Shown: one piece after another, positions 16,737 through 24,315 of the stretch
How positions within the stretch are numbered: the stretch's first letter is position 1
How the letters are laid out: each line of letters begins with the position of its first letter
DNA from: JBBDSH01 sp040905045
GTDB lineage: Bacteria; Pseudomonadota; Gammaproteobacteria; Eutrophobiales; Eutrophobiaceae
Reading direction: 5' to 3'
Assembly: GCA_040905045.1 (NCBI GenBank)
Contig: JBBDSH010000045.1
Location: 1 to 39,554, forward strand
DNA length: 39,554 nt
Translations under genes and position numbers: made by a program
The notes under the pieces: generated by a model
Seen by the model: only the letters and a program-made list of their open reading frames with translations
Databases searched by the model: none
What the model was told of the DNA's origin: nothing

Positions 16737-16820
16737 ATGCCAATACATACGATCCGTCCGGAGACAGCGATTACTCTGAATGGCTCGGATTGGGCGTATT
16801 CGTGTCGCCGCTGCCGGTAA
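16737..16820 (+). CDS. 27-codon small ORF with strong ribosome site (leader peptide or remnant)
   Basis: An AAGGAG box sits 5 nt before an ATG that opens a 27-codon frame ending in SCRRCR and TAA. It lies 60 nt after tetR and 55 nt before the secreted-protein gene, immediately upstream of the second operator. The ribosome site is better than many in the window. It could be a leader peptide, a small cysteine/arginine protein, or the remnant of a deleted gene. No family recognised. Confidence 0.35.
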   Translation: MPIHTIRPETAITLNGSDWAYSCRRCR

Positions 16821-16839
16821 AAAAAATTTGGCTTTTTAT

Positions 16840-16855
16840 TTAGTTAGTGAACTTA
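16840..16855. promoter_or_regulatory. Putative TetR operator 2
   Basis: TTAGTT-AGTG-AACTTA has exactly the half-sites and spacing of the site at the tetR promoter and ends 20 nt before the start codon of the secreted-protein gene. The flanking DNA is AT-rich. This suggests that the TetR protein also controls that gene. Confidence 0.5.
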
Positions 16856-16875
16856 CATATATTGAGAGAATCGAA

Positions 16876-17172
16876 ATGAGAAACGCGACACGAAACCTTG
16901 TGACAATACTGCTGCCCGCCGCCCTGGCAGGCATGCCCATGACGGGCGCGGCCGAGGGCCCGGCCGGCATGCTTGAAAGAACCATGCGTGCGGAACAACT
17001 GCAGGAAATTCGATCCAACATCCGGGCGAGCCTGGTGCCGTCCCTGGATGAGGAAACGGATCACTATGCAAACCGGCGGGCGCCGGACAACAGCCGGGAT
17101 ACGGATCACGGCCGCCGGGGCGTGATCGAGATCATTCCTTTCCCCCAGAAGCGGGTTTCATTTACCCCCTGA
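16876..17172 (+). CDS. Small secreted protein of unknown function
   Basis: The 98-aa product has a signal peptide (MRNATRNLVTILLPAALAG, with a likely cleavage near MTGAA-EG at about residue 26). The mature part is hydrophilic: an R/E-rich helix (MLERTMRAEQLQEIRSNIRAS), a charged disordered stretch with RRAPDNSRDTDHGRR, and a short C-terminal strand (VIEIIPFPQKRVSF). No cysteines or known motifs. I use the ATG at 16876, preceded by GAGAGAA, since the longer frame from 16780 lacks a signal peptide at its start. It sits downstream of the second TetR-type operator and is closed by a good terminator, so it appears to be its own transcription unit. Confidence 0.65.
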   Translation: MRNATRNLVTILLPAALAGMPMTGAAEGPAGMLERTMRAEQLQEIRSNIRASLVPSLDEETDHYANRRAPDNSRDTDHGRRGVIEIIPFPQKRVSFTP

Positions 17173-17187
17173 TAAACCCGCGAGCTT

Positions 17188-17228
17188 GCCGCCGCAGCAT
17201 CCTCCCCAAGCGCTGCGGCGGCCTTTTT
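17188..17228 (+). terminator. Rho-independent terminator of the small secreted-protein gene
   Basis: An 11-bp perfect stem, GCCGCCGCAGC paired with GCTGCGGCGGC, with a 13-nt loop, is followed by CTTTTTAT. It begins 16 nt after the stop codon. Confidence 0.88.
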
Positions 17229-17239
17229 ATTTCAGTGAG

Positions 17240-17400
17240 GAGGGAGATGTAAGGGGTGAGGAGAATTGCCTTTATCACAACGGAAAGTCAGGGTGCTTAA
17301 TCCGATTTTCATACCACGGCTTAACAATTACCGGAGAATGCTCTCTTGCTATTCAGTTGCATGATGCGGAAATACCGCCCCCTACTCCTTACTCCTCACT
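17240..17400. repeat. Heptamer-flanked intergenic block before the second gap
   Basis: Degenerate GTGAGGA/TAAGGGG heptamers (about 17236-17262) are mirrored by CTACTCCTTACTCCTCACT at 17382-17400, where the assembly breaks. The sequence between (17263-17381) holds no gene that I recognise. Confidence 0.6.
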
Positions 17401-17500
17401 NNNNNNNNNNNNNNNNNNNNNNNNNNNNNNNNNNNNNNNNNNNNNNNNNNNNNNNNNNNNNNNNNNNNNNNNNNNNNNNNNNNNNNNNNNNNNNNNNNNN
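17401..17500. other. Assembly gap (100 N) inside a heptamer array
   Basis: A 100-N placeholder. The left edge ends in CTCCTTACTCCTCACT and the right edge begins CTCACTTCTCACTTCTCACA, both 7-bp tandem repeats of the same family, so the gap most likely reflects a collapsed or unresolved tandem array. Confidence 0.9.
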
Positions 17501-17515
17501 CTCACTTCTCACTTC

Positions 17516-18001
17516 TCACAATTTAGACAGAACCTTGTCGGCGGAGCTGGCCTTGAGCTCGCCGGGGTTTTCCTCCAGCAGGAGCTCGGACACGACACCA
17601 TCATCAACGACCATGGCGAAACGCTGGCAGCGTGTGCCCAGCCCGAAACCGCTGCCGTCGAAATCCAGCCCCATCGCTTTTGCATAATCACCGTTGCCGT
17701 CCGCCAGCAGCATAACCTTGTCACCGGCACCACTGTCTTTGCCCCAGGCGTCCATGACAAAAACATCGTTGACCGCCATGCAGGCAATGATATCGATACC
17801 CTTGCCCCTGATCTCATCCGCCTTTTCTATAAAACCGGGCAGATGATCATTGGAACAGGTGGGCGTGAAAGCACCGGGTACGGCGAACAGCACCACCTTC
17901 TTGCCGGTGAACAGATCATCCGTAGTGAGTGACCCGGGCCCGTCATCGTTCATGACCGTAAAACGTCCATCGGGAAGCTTGTCTCCGACTTTGATTGCCA
18001 T
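17516..18001 (-). CDS. Prx5-type peroxiredoxin
   Basis: A 161-aa single-domain thiol peroxidase. The peroxidatic cysteine is C49 in PGAFTPTCSNDHLPGF, followed by the Prx5 signatures CMAVNDVFVMDAWG, LLADGNGDYAKAMGL and RFAMVVDDG. It reduces hydrogen and organic peroxides in the cytoplasm, usually with glutathione/glutaredoxin or thioredoxin. It resembles the peroxiredoxin half of the hybrid at 15127 but has no glutaredoxin. The stop codon TGA is the first base triplet of the GTGAGAA heptamer array that enters the gap. A ribosome site GAGGTCAAG precedes the ATG. Confidence 0.92.
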   Translation of the reverse strand: MAIKVGDKLPDGRFTVMNDDGPGSLTTDDLFTGKKVVLFAVPGAFTPTCSNDHLPGFIEKADEIRGKGIDIIACMAVNDVFVMDAWGKDSGAGDKVMLLADGNGDYAKAMGLDFDGSGFGLGTRCQRFAMVVDDGVVSELLLEENPGELKASSADKVLSKL

Positions 18002-18301
18002 CTTGACCTCCTCTGATTAAAAAGTATGCGGCGATATTCGTGCCCGCGGGAAACGGCGGACCGGCAACCGCGCCGCCGGCCTGGCCGGGATTCCATCACA
18101 GAGCTCGTACAGCTAAGTGAGAAATTATAATGCGCTGTAATTGTACTCCCGGGCCGGTCTCCGTGAATACCTCCCGGGGAAATTCTGTTAAAATGCGGCG
18201 CTATTAATCAATAATAAACAGAAATATGCATCGTAATGGTAAGTTAGTTCATTACGCTTTCTGATACTATCATTTTTGTCAAACATTGGTGGTGGCGGCA
18301 C
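18002..18301. other. Divergent intergenic region between the peroxiredoxin gene and aceE
   Basis: About 300 bp, AT-rich toward aceE. TAAAAT (18189-18194) is a possible -10 box but lacks a good -35. ATTGGT just before the aceE start resembles half of an E. coli PdhR box, without the second half. TAAGTT at 18240 is a half-site of the TetR-type motif only. No gene seen. Confidence 0.4.
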
Positions 18302-20965
18302 ATGTCTGAATCTCAGTCCGATATCGATAAACAGGAAACGCAGGAATGGCTGGAGGCACTGGATTCCGTTCTCAGTGTGGAAGGCGTGGACCGCGCCCAT
18401 TTCCTGCTGGAACAATTGATATCCCGGGCGCGCAAATCCGGCGCCTATCTGCCCTATTTCGCCAACACACCCTATCTCAATACCATTCCGCCGTCCCGTG
18501 AGGAACACCCCGCCGACGGTGACCCGGGCATGGAATGGCGCATCCGTTCCCTGGTGCGCTGGAATGCTCTCGCCATGGTGGTGCGGGCCAACCGCAAGAG
18601 CGCCGAACTGGGCGGGCACATCGCCAGTTTCGCCTCTTCCGCCACCTTGTATGACGTCGGTTTCAATCATTTCTTCCGCGCACCCAACGAGGAACACGGC
18701 GGCGACCTGGTCTTCATCCAGGGCCATTCTTCCCCCGGTATTTATGCCCGGGCGTATCTTTACGGCCAGTTGACGGAAGAACAACTGGACAACTTCCGCC
18801 AGGAAGTGGACGGCAACGGCCTGCCGTCCTATCCCCATCCCTGGCTGATGCCGGACTTCTGGCAGTTCCCGACGGTCTCCATGGGCCTCTCCCCCATCAT
18901 GGCCATCTACCAGGCCCGCTTCATGCACTACATGGAAAACCGCGGGCTGGCCGAGCCGTCCGACCGCAAGGTCTGGGCCTTCATGGGCGATGGCGAGATG
19001 GACGAGCCGGAATCCATGGGCGCCATCGGCATGGCGGGTCGTGAAAAGCTGGACAACCTGATCTTCGTCATCAACTGCAACCTGCAGCGACTGGACGGGC
19101 CTGTGCGCGGCAACGGCAAGATCATCCAGGAACTGGAATCGGAATTCCGCGGCGCGGGCTGGAACGTCATCAAGGTCATCTGGGGCTCCTACTGGGACCC
19201 GCTTATCGCCCGCGATACCCAGGGACTGCTGCAGCAACGCATGGAAGAATGCGTCGACGGCGAATACCAGACCTACAAGGCCCGCAGCGGCGCCTATGTC
19301 CGGGAAAAATTCTTCGGCAAGTACCCGGAACTCAAGGCCATGGTGGCCAATATGTCCGACGAGGATATCTGGCGGCTCAACCGCGGCGGCCACGACCCGC
19401 ACAAGGTCTATGCCGCCTACGCCGCGGCGGTGAAACACACCGGGCAGCCCACCGTGATTCTGGCGAAAACCGTCAAGGGTTACGGCATGGGCAGGGCCGG
19501 CGAAGGCCAGAACATCACTCACCAGCAGAAAAAGATGGGCGAAGAGGCCCTGAAAGAGTTCCGTGATCGCTTCAATATCCCGGTTACCGATGAACAGGTG
19601 GCAGACGCCTCCTATTACAAGCCGGCCGAAGACAGTGAAGAACTCAAATACATGCACGAACGCCGGGAAAAGCTGGGCGGCTTTCTGCTGACGCCCTGGC
19701 CCAAGGCACCGAAGCACAAGGTCCCGGACCTGAAAATCCATGAAAAGCTTCTGCAAGGATCCGGCGAACGAACCATCTCCACCACCATGGCCTTTGTCCG
19801 CATTCTCAGCGCCCTGGTCAAGGACAAGGAAATCGGTAAATTCATCGTTCCCATCATTCCCGACGAAGCGCGTACCTTCGGCATGGAAGGCATGTTCCGG
19901 CAACTGGGGATCTACTCCCCGGAGGGTCAGCGCTACGAACCGGAAGATTCGGATCAGGTGATGTATTACAAGGAAGACAAGAAGGGACAGGTTTTGGAGG
20001 AAGGCATCAACGAGGCGGGCGCCTTTACTTCATGGATTGCGGCGGCCACCGCCTACAAGTATCACCAGACCCAGATGATCCCGTTTTACATCTTTTATTC
20101 CATGTTCGGCTTCCAGCGCATCGGCGACCTGGCCTGGGCCGCCGGCGACATACGTTCGCGCGGTTTCCTGCTGGGCGGCACCGCCGGACGCACGACACTG
20201 AACGGCGAAGGACTCCAGCACCAGGACGGCCACAGTCACCTGGCCGCCTCCACCATTCCCAACTGCGTTTCCTATGATCCCACCTTCGCCTACGAACTGG
20301 CGGTGATCATCCATGAGGGCATGCGCCGCATGTACGGTGAACAGGAGGATGTTTATTACTACATCACCGTCATGAACGAGAATTACGAACATCCGCCCAT
20401 GCCGGACGGTGTCGAGGAAGATATTCTCAAGGGCATGTACCTGTTAAAGAAGGGCCCGCAGAAAAAACTGAAAGTCCAGCTGCTGGGTTCCGGCACCATC
20501 CTGCGCGAGGTCATCGCCGCCGCCGATCTGCTGAAGGAGGATTTCGACGTCTCCGCCGATATCTGGAGCGTGACCAGCTTCAATGAACTGCGCCGGGACG
20601 GCATCGACGCGCAGCGCTGGAACATGCTGCATCCGACGAAAAAGCCGAAGACCAGCCATGTGGAAAACTGCCTCAAGGGCCGCAAGGGGCCGGTGGTGGC
20701 CTCCACGGATTACATGCGCATCTACGCGGATCAGATCCGCGGCCTGATTACCGACCGTCCCTATCAGGTCCTGGGCACCGACGGTTTCGGGCGCAGCGAT
20801 TCCAGGGAAAACCTGCGCCGGTTCTTCGAGGTCAATCGTTATTATGTCGCCGTCGCCGCCCTCAAGGCCCTGGCCGATGACGGCCAGGTTCCGGCGAAAA
20901 CGGTTGCGGAGGCAATCAAGAAGTACGATATCGATCCGGAAAAACCCAATCCGGTGACAGTATAA
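18302..20965 (+). CDS. aceE: Pyruvate dehydrogenase E1 component, homodimeric type
   Basis: AceE decarboxylates pyruvate with thiamine diphosphate and passes the acetyl group to the lipoyl arm of AceF, feeding acetyl-CoA into central metabolism. The 887-aa length equals the gammaproteobacterial enzyme. The ThDP/Mg motif is visible as GDGEMDEPESMGAIGMA...NLIFVINCN, and other family blocks are GHSSPGIYARAYLYGQLT, TVKGYGMG, FYIFYSMFGFQRIGD and QHQDGHSH. The stop overlaps the aceF start as TAATG, so the two are translationally coupled. Confidence 0.97.
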   Translation: MSESQSDIDKQETQEWLEALDSVLSVEGVDRAHFLLEQLISRARKSGAYLPYFANTPYLNTIPPSREEHPADGDPGMEWRIRSLVRWNALAMVVRANRKSAELGGHIASFASSATLYDVGFNHFFRAPNEEHGGDLVFIQGHSSPGIYARAYLYGQLTEEQLDNFRQEVDGNGLPSYPHPWLMPDFWQFPTVSMGLSPIMAIYQARFMHYMENRGLAEPSDRKVWAFMGDGEMDEPESMGAIGMAGREKLDNLIFVINCNLQRLDGPVRGNGKIIQELESEFRGAGWNVIKVIWGSYWDPLIARDTQGLLQQRMEECVDGEYQTYKARSGAYVREKFFGKYPELKAMVANMSDEDIWRLNRGGHDPHKVYAAYAAAVKHTGQPTVILAKTVKGYGMGRAGEGQNITHQQKKMGEEALKEFRDRFNIPVTDEQVADASYYKPAEDSEELKYMHERREKLGGFLLTPWPKAPKHKVPDLKIHEKLLQGSGERTISTTMAFVRILSALVKDKEIGKFIVPIIPDEARTFGMEGMFRQLGIYSPEGQRYEPEDSDQVMYYKEDKKGQVLEEGINEAGAFTSWIAAATAYKYHQTQMIPFYIFYSMFGFQRIGDLAWAAGDIRSRGFLLGGTAGRTTLNGEGLQHQDGHSHLAASTIPNCVSYDPTFAYELAVIIHEGMRRMYGEQEDVYYYITVMNENYEHPPMPDGVEEDILKGMYLLKKGPQKKLKVQLLGSGTILREVIAAADLLKEDFDVSADIWSVTSFNELRRDGIDAQRWNMLHPTKKPKTSHVENCLKGRKGPVVASTDYMRIYADQIRGLITDRPYQVLGTDGFGRSDSRENLRRFFEVNRYYVAVAALKALADDGQVPAKTVAEAIKKYDIDPEKPNPVTV

Positions 20966-22314
20966 TGAGCGAGCAGAAACAGATAACGGTTCCGGATATC
21001 GGTGACTTCGACAGCGTCGAGGTCATTGACGTCCTGGTCAAACCGGGTGACGAGATTAAGCCGGAAGATTCATTGATCACCCTGGAAAGCGACAAGGCCA
21101 CCATGGACATCCCAGCGCCTGAAGCCGGGAAGGTGGTCAAGGTACTGGTGAATACCGGCGACAAGGTGGCCGAAGGCACGCCCATACTGGAGATCGAACC
21201 GGCCGAGTCGGCGGCAGACAGCAAAGAGGAACTGAAACCGGTACCGAAAGCGGAGCCGGAGAAGAAGTCCGAAGAAAAACCGAAACCCGCCGCGGATAAA
21301 CCCGCGCCGTCCGGCAAGCCGGAAGCCGGTACGGAAGAAGCGAAACCGGGGCCGCGCCCGGCGCCGGCCGCGCCCGCCAGTGCCCAGACCATCGCCAATC
21401 GATCTTCCAACGCCCACGCCAGTCCCGCCGTGCGCAAGTTTGCCCGTGAACTGGGCGTGGACCTGGGTCTGGTTCGCGGCAGCGGACCAAAGGGCCGCAT
21501 CCTCAAGGAAGACGTCAAGGCTTTCACCAAGGCGGTCATGACCGGTGAACGAGTCTTTGAAAAACAGAGTGCCGGCATATCCTTCCCTGAGATTCCGCCG
21601 GTGGATTTCTCCAAATTCGGGCCGGTGGAAGCCAAACCGCTGTCGCGTCTGAAACGCATCGGCGCCCAGAACCTGCATCGCAGCTGGATCAATCTGCCGC
21701 ACGTTACCCAGTTTGACGAAGCCGACATCACCGACCTGGAGGAATTCCGCAAGTCACAAAAAGCCGACGCCGAATCAGAGGGCGTCAAGCTGACACTGCT
21801 GAGCTTTCTCATCAAGGCGGCGGTGGTCGCACTGAAGAAATATCCGGAATTCAACGCCTCCCTCAGCACCGACGGCGAGATGCTGGTAATGAAGAAGTAT
21901 TTTCATATCGGCTTTGCCGTCAATACCGACGATGGTCTCATGGTCCCGGTGATCAAGGACGCCGATCAGAAGGGCATGTTCGACCTGGCACGGGAACTGG
22001 CGGAACTGGCGCAGAAGGCACGTGACAAGAAACTCTCCCCGGCGGAGATGCAGGGCGGCTGTTTTACCATTTCCAGCCTGGGACACATCGGCGGCACCGG
22101 CTTCACACCGATAATCAACGCGCCCGAGGTGGCCATCCTGGGTGTCTCCAAAGCAACCATCCAGCCGCGTTACGTGGACAAGCAACTGGAACCGCGCCTG
22201 ATCCTGCCCTATTCCCTGTCTTATGATCACCGTGTCATTGACGGCGTGGCCGGCGCGGAATTTACCCAGGAACTGGGAGAAGTGCTGTCGGACATTCGCC
22301 AGATACTCTTGTAG
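20965..22314 (+). CDS. aceF: Pyruvate dehydrogenase E2, dihydrolipoamide acetyltransferase, single lipoyl domain
   Basis: The 449-aa E2 has one lipoyl domain (residues 4-76, lipoyl lysine in ESDKATMDIP), an Ala/Pro/Lys/Glu-rich linker (about 78-140), an E3/E1-binding domain (ASPAVRKFARELGVDL, RILKEDV) and the catalytic acetyltransferase core ending in SLSYDHRVIDGVAGAEF with the active-site His and Asp. E. coli AceF has three lipoyl domains; one is common elsewhere. It forms the core of the complex with AceE. No separate E3 (lpd) gene follows; the Nudix gene is next. Confidence 0.96.
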   Translation: MSEQKQITVPDIGDFDSVEVIDVLVKPGDEIKPEDSLITLESDKATMDIPAPEAGKVVKVLVNTGDKVAEGTPILEIEPAESAADSKEELKPVPKAEPEKKSEEKPKPAADKPAPSGKPEAGTEEAKPGPRPAPAAPASAQTIANRSSNAHASPAVRKFARELGVDLGLVRGSGPKGRILKEDVKAFTKAVMTGERVFEKQSAGISFPEIPPVDFSKFGPVEAKPLSRLKRIGAQNLHRSWINLPHVTQFDEADITDLEEFRKSQKADAESEGVKLTLLSFLIKAAVVALKKYPEFNASLSTDGEMLVMKKYFHIGFAVNTDDGLMVPVIKDADQKGMFDLARELAELAQKARDKKLSPAEMQGGCFTISSLGHIGGTGFTPIINAPEVAILGVSKATIQPRYVDKQLEPRLILPYSLSYDHRVIDGVAGAEFTQELGEVLSDIRQILL

Positions 22315-22320
22315 GCGGTT

Positions 22321-22375
22321 CTCGTGGCTCGTGGCTCGTGGCTCAAGGAGATATCAATCATTCACGATCCACGAG
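22321..22375. repeat. CTCGTGG heptamer array after aceF
   Basis: Three tandem CTCGTGG units plus CTC begin 7 nt after the aceF stop, and an inverted degenerate CACGATCCACGAG lies 19 nt further on. It is the same family as 30491-30600 and 36605-36661. Confidence 0.65.
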
Positions 22376-22423
22376 TTACTTTTTTACGTATACCGTTCTC
22401 CGTGATTAATCTATACACTGCCG

Positions 22424-22867
22424 ATGCCTGCTGAGCCTGAAGACCGCTTCGCGATTAATGTACTGGAAAACAGTAACAACGAAATCCTGTTACTGAAACG
22501 CAGCCCGCGGGCGCGGCTGGGTCCCGGCCTGTGGGGCTTTCCCGCCGGTCATATTGAAGACGGCGAGTCTCCGGAAGACTGCGCCTGGCGGGAACTGAAC
22601 GAGGAGATCGGGCGGAATTTTGAAAGCGAAATCATCGCCCGCCTGGATCCGATGCGGGACACCTTCTACGGCGGAATCTATGAGATCCATTTGTTTCATC
22701 ACCGCTGGATTGGCGGCAGCGTCCATCTGAATGCGGAACACACCGACCACGTCTGGGTCGGAAAGGAAACATTCCGCGACTATGACGTCATGGACGGAAT
22801 CGATGAAGATATTTTTTATCTTGGCATCTGGCCGGTGGAATACCTCAATGCAGCGAAGCTGCCTTGA
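22424..22867 (+). CDS. Nudix hydrolase
   Basis: The 147-aa protein has a canonical Nudix box, G-x5-E-x7-REL-x-EE-x-G (GHIEDGESPEDCAWRELNEE, then IG), which binds Mg2+ and cleaves nucleoside-diphosphate-X substrates. The N-terminal strand NEILLLKRSPRARLGPGLWGFPAG is typical of the MutT-like group. Length fits a single-domain housecleaning enzyme; the substrate cannot be told from sequence. It begins 109 nt after aceF on the same strand. The stop codon is followed directly by a heptamer array. Confidence 0.92.
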   Translation: MPAEPEDRFAINVLENSNNEILLLKRSPRARLGPGLWGFPAGHIEDGESPEDCAWRELNEEIGRNFESEIIARLDPMRDTFYGGIYEIHLFHHRWIGGSVHLNAEHTDHVWVGKETFRDYDVMDGIDEDIFYLGIWPVEYLNAAKLP

Positions 22868-22901
22868 GAGTGAGGTGTAAGAGGTAAGGAGTGAGGAGTA
22901 A
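22866..22901. repeat. xAGGxGT-type heptamer array after the Nudix gene
   Basis: GAGTGAG, GTGTAAG, AGGTAAG, GAGTGAG, GAGTAAA follow each other from the stop codon on. A truncated REP-like GTTATGCTGG (22908-22917) and then the MITE-like element come next. Confidence 0.65.
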
Positions 22902-22920
22902 AACCCGTTATGCTGGCGGA

Positions 22921-23063
22921 CCAGACTGTGTAAAAACGTTATGAGCGCAGCTTAGGCAAGGTAAAAATCAACGAAAAAGCGGAGTTTATACGCTAATAAA
23001 TGAGCATTTTGAGTTGATTTTTAACGCAGCATAAGCAAGCGCAATAGTTTTCACACAGTCTGG
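22921..23063. mobile_element. 143-bp MITE-like element
   Basis: The left end CCAGACTGTGTAAAAAC and right end (inverted) CCAGACTGTGTGAAAAC match at 16 of 17 positions, and the inverted similarity continues inward (GTAAAAATCAACG against TTAAAAATCAACT). The whole element can fold into a long hairpin. It has no ORF. It is a non-autonomous insertion-sequence derivative of unidentified family. It appears to sit inside a REP-like unit: GTTATGCTGGCGGA on the left, TGAGTAGATAAAT on the right. Confidence 0.72.
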
Positions 23064-23105
23064 AACGCTCTGAGTAGATAAATACGCCCAATGGGCGACT
23101 CTAAT

Positions 23106-23165
23106 ATGTTGCAACAAAATAAGGAGTGTTTATCTACTGGATGCTGGTATCCACCAGCATGACGA
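23106..23165. repeat. REP-like unit, TGTTGCAA...ATAAGGA...hairpin...ATGACG
   Basis: Contains the hairpin ATGCTGG/CCAGCAT (23141-23160) after TATCTACTGG. A near copy with the same 5' extension (TGTTGCAAnnAAATAAGGA) occurs at about 25752-25811, so the repeated unit is about 60 bp, longer than the hairpin. It is followed by CTCTGTG-type repeats up to 23229. Confidence 0.65.
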
Positions 23166-23245
23166 TATTTTTTATTCTCTCTGTGATCCTCTGTGTCCCC
23201 GGATCAAGTCCGGGGCAGGCTCTCTGTGGCTAATTAAAATTAAAC

Positions 23246-24022
23246 ATGGCAAAACTTAACTACAACATTCACGGAGAGGGTCAACCGTTGATCGTATTAC
23301 ACGGTCTGTTCGGTTCCTCGCGCAACTGGAATACGGTGGCTAAGGAGCTGGCCCGGGACCGGCAGGTGATTGCCGTGGACCTGCGCAATCACGGTGACAG
23401 TGAGCATACGGAAACCATGACATGGATAAACATGGTCGAGGACATCGACACGCTCATGACGGAACTGGGCATTGCGTCCGCCGCATTGCTGGGTCACAGC
23501 ATGGGCGGCAAGGCGGCCATGGCGTTCGCCCTGTCACTGCCGCAGAAAACCGATGCCCTGATTGTTGCGGATATCGCCCCGGTTGCCTACGAGCCCGTAC
23601 ACATCGAACTCATCGACGCCATGCTTTCCCTGCCGCTGGATGAAATCCACAACCGTGCCGAGGCCGAGCAACATCTTCTCGACGCCGGCGTTGCCGACAG
23701 CATGGTGCGGCAGTTTCTGCTTTCGAATCTGACCCGGAGCAACGGGAGCTACGTCTGGCGCCTGAATCTGCCGGTGTTGCGAGAATCCATGCCGGACATG
23801 GCCGGCTTTCCCGAGGACTGGCCGGCCGCCCCTTATGAAGGTCCGGCCCGTTTCCTGGCCGGCGGGGAATCCGATTACATCCTGCCGAAACACTACCAGG
23901 TCATATCCCGCCTGTTTCCCAGGGCCACGGTGCATACCATTGAGGGCGTCGGTCACTGGTTGCATGCGGAGAAACCGGAGGCATTTGTATCGGAAGTACG
24001 GGATTTTTTAAATCAAACATAA
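23246..24022 (+). CDS. Alpha/beta-hydrolase, YbfF-like esterase
   Basis: The 258-aa protein shows the oxyanion strand VLHGLFGSSRNW, the nucleophile elbow GHSMGG (Ser about 95), and the catalytic histidine in GVGHWLHAEKPE. DLRNHGDSEHT is characteristic of the YbfF/ABHD11-like group. Such enzymes hydrolyse short acyl (thio)esters; the natural substrate is unknown. It has no signal peptide and is cytoplasmic. The gene stands alone between repeat-filled spacers. Confidence 0.9.
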   Translation: MAKLNYNIHGEGQPLIVLHGLFGSSRNWNTVAKELARDRQVIAVDLRNHGDSEHTETMTWINMVEDIDTLMTELGIASAALLGHSMGGKAAMAFALSLPQKTDALIVADIAPVAYEPVHIELIDAMLSLPLDEIHNRAEAEQHLLDAGVADSMVRQFLLSNLTRSNGSYVWRLNLPVLRESMPDMAGFPEDWPAAPYEGPARFLAGGESDYILPKHYQVISRLFPRATVHTIEGVGHWLHAEKPEAFVSEVRDFLNQT

Positions 24023-24047
24023 CACTCTCGGCAAGACGCAAAGACCC

Positions 24048-24126
24048 GTAGCCCGGATGGAGGCCGCGGCCGGAATCCGGGGGTTCTTTCACCATCCCGC
24101 ATTCCGCTGCGCTTCATGCGGGCTAC
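24048..24126. repeat. GTAGCCCGGATG palindromic element, copy 1
   Basis: GTAGCCCGGATGG at the left is mirrored by CATGCGGGCTAC at the right, with nested GGAATCCGG / CCCGCATTCCG. It is preceded by the CTCGGCAAGACGCAAAG repeat fragment at 24027-24044. Confidence 0.7.
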
Positions 24127-24143
24127 AACAACTGGCAGGATCC

Positions 24144-24248
24144 GTAGCCCGGATGCAGGCCGAAGAGCCTGTGCCGGCATGTGGTAAGCCGGTACCGGAA
24201 TCCGGGTTCACGACACTCCCGGATTCCGCTACGCTCCATCCGGGCTAC
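24144..24248. repeat. GTAGCCCGGATG palindromic element, copy 2
   Basis: GTAGCCCGGATG (24144-24155) pairs exactly with CATCCGGGCTAC (24237-24248); GGAATCCGGG and CCCGGATTCC form an inner stem. A third, diverged copy lies at about 34062-34143. It ends 68 nt before the argG start. Confidence 0.75.
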
Positions 24249-24315
24249 AACTCCCAACTGGCAGTCAAAACTGCCAGGCGCTACAATGTGCGCCTTTTTC
24301 AGGGCGTAATCCGAT

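Noticed and set aside
18282..18301. PdhR operator before aceE
   Set aside because: Only one half (ATTGGT) is present; the ACCAAT half is missing.
18188..19903. 571-codon open frame on the minus strand
   Set aside because: It is antisense to aceE, which matches its family over its full length; the frame reflects codon bias of high-GC DNA.
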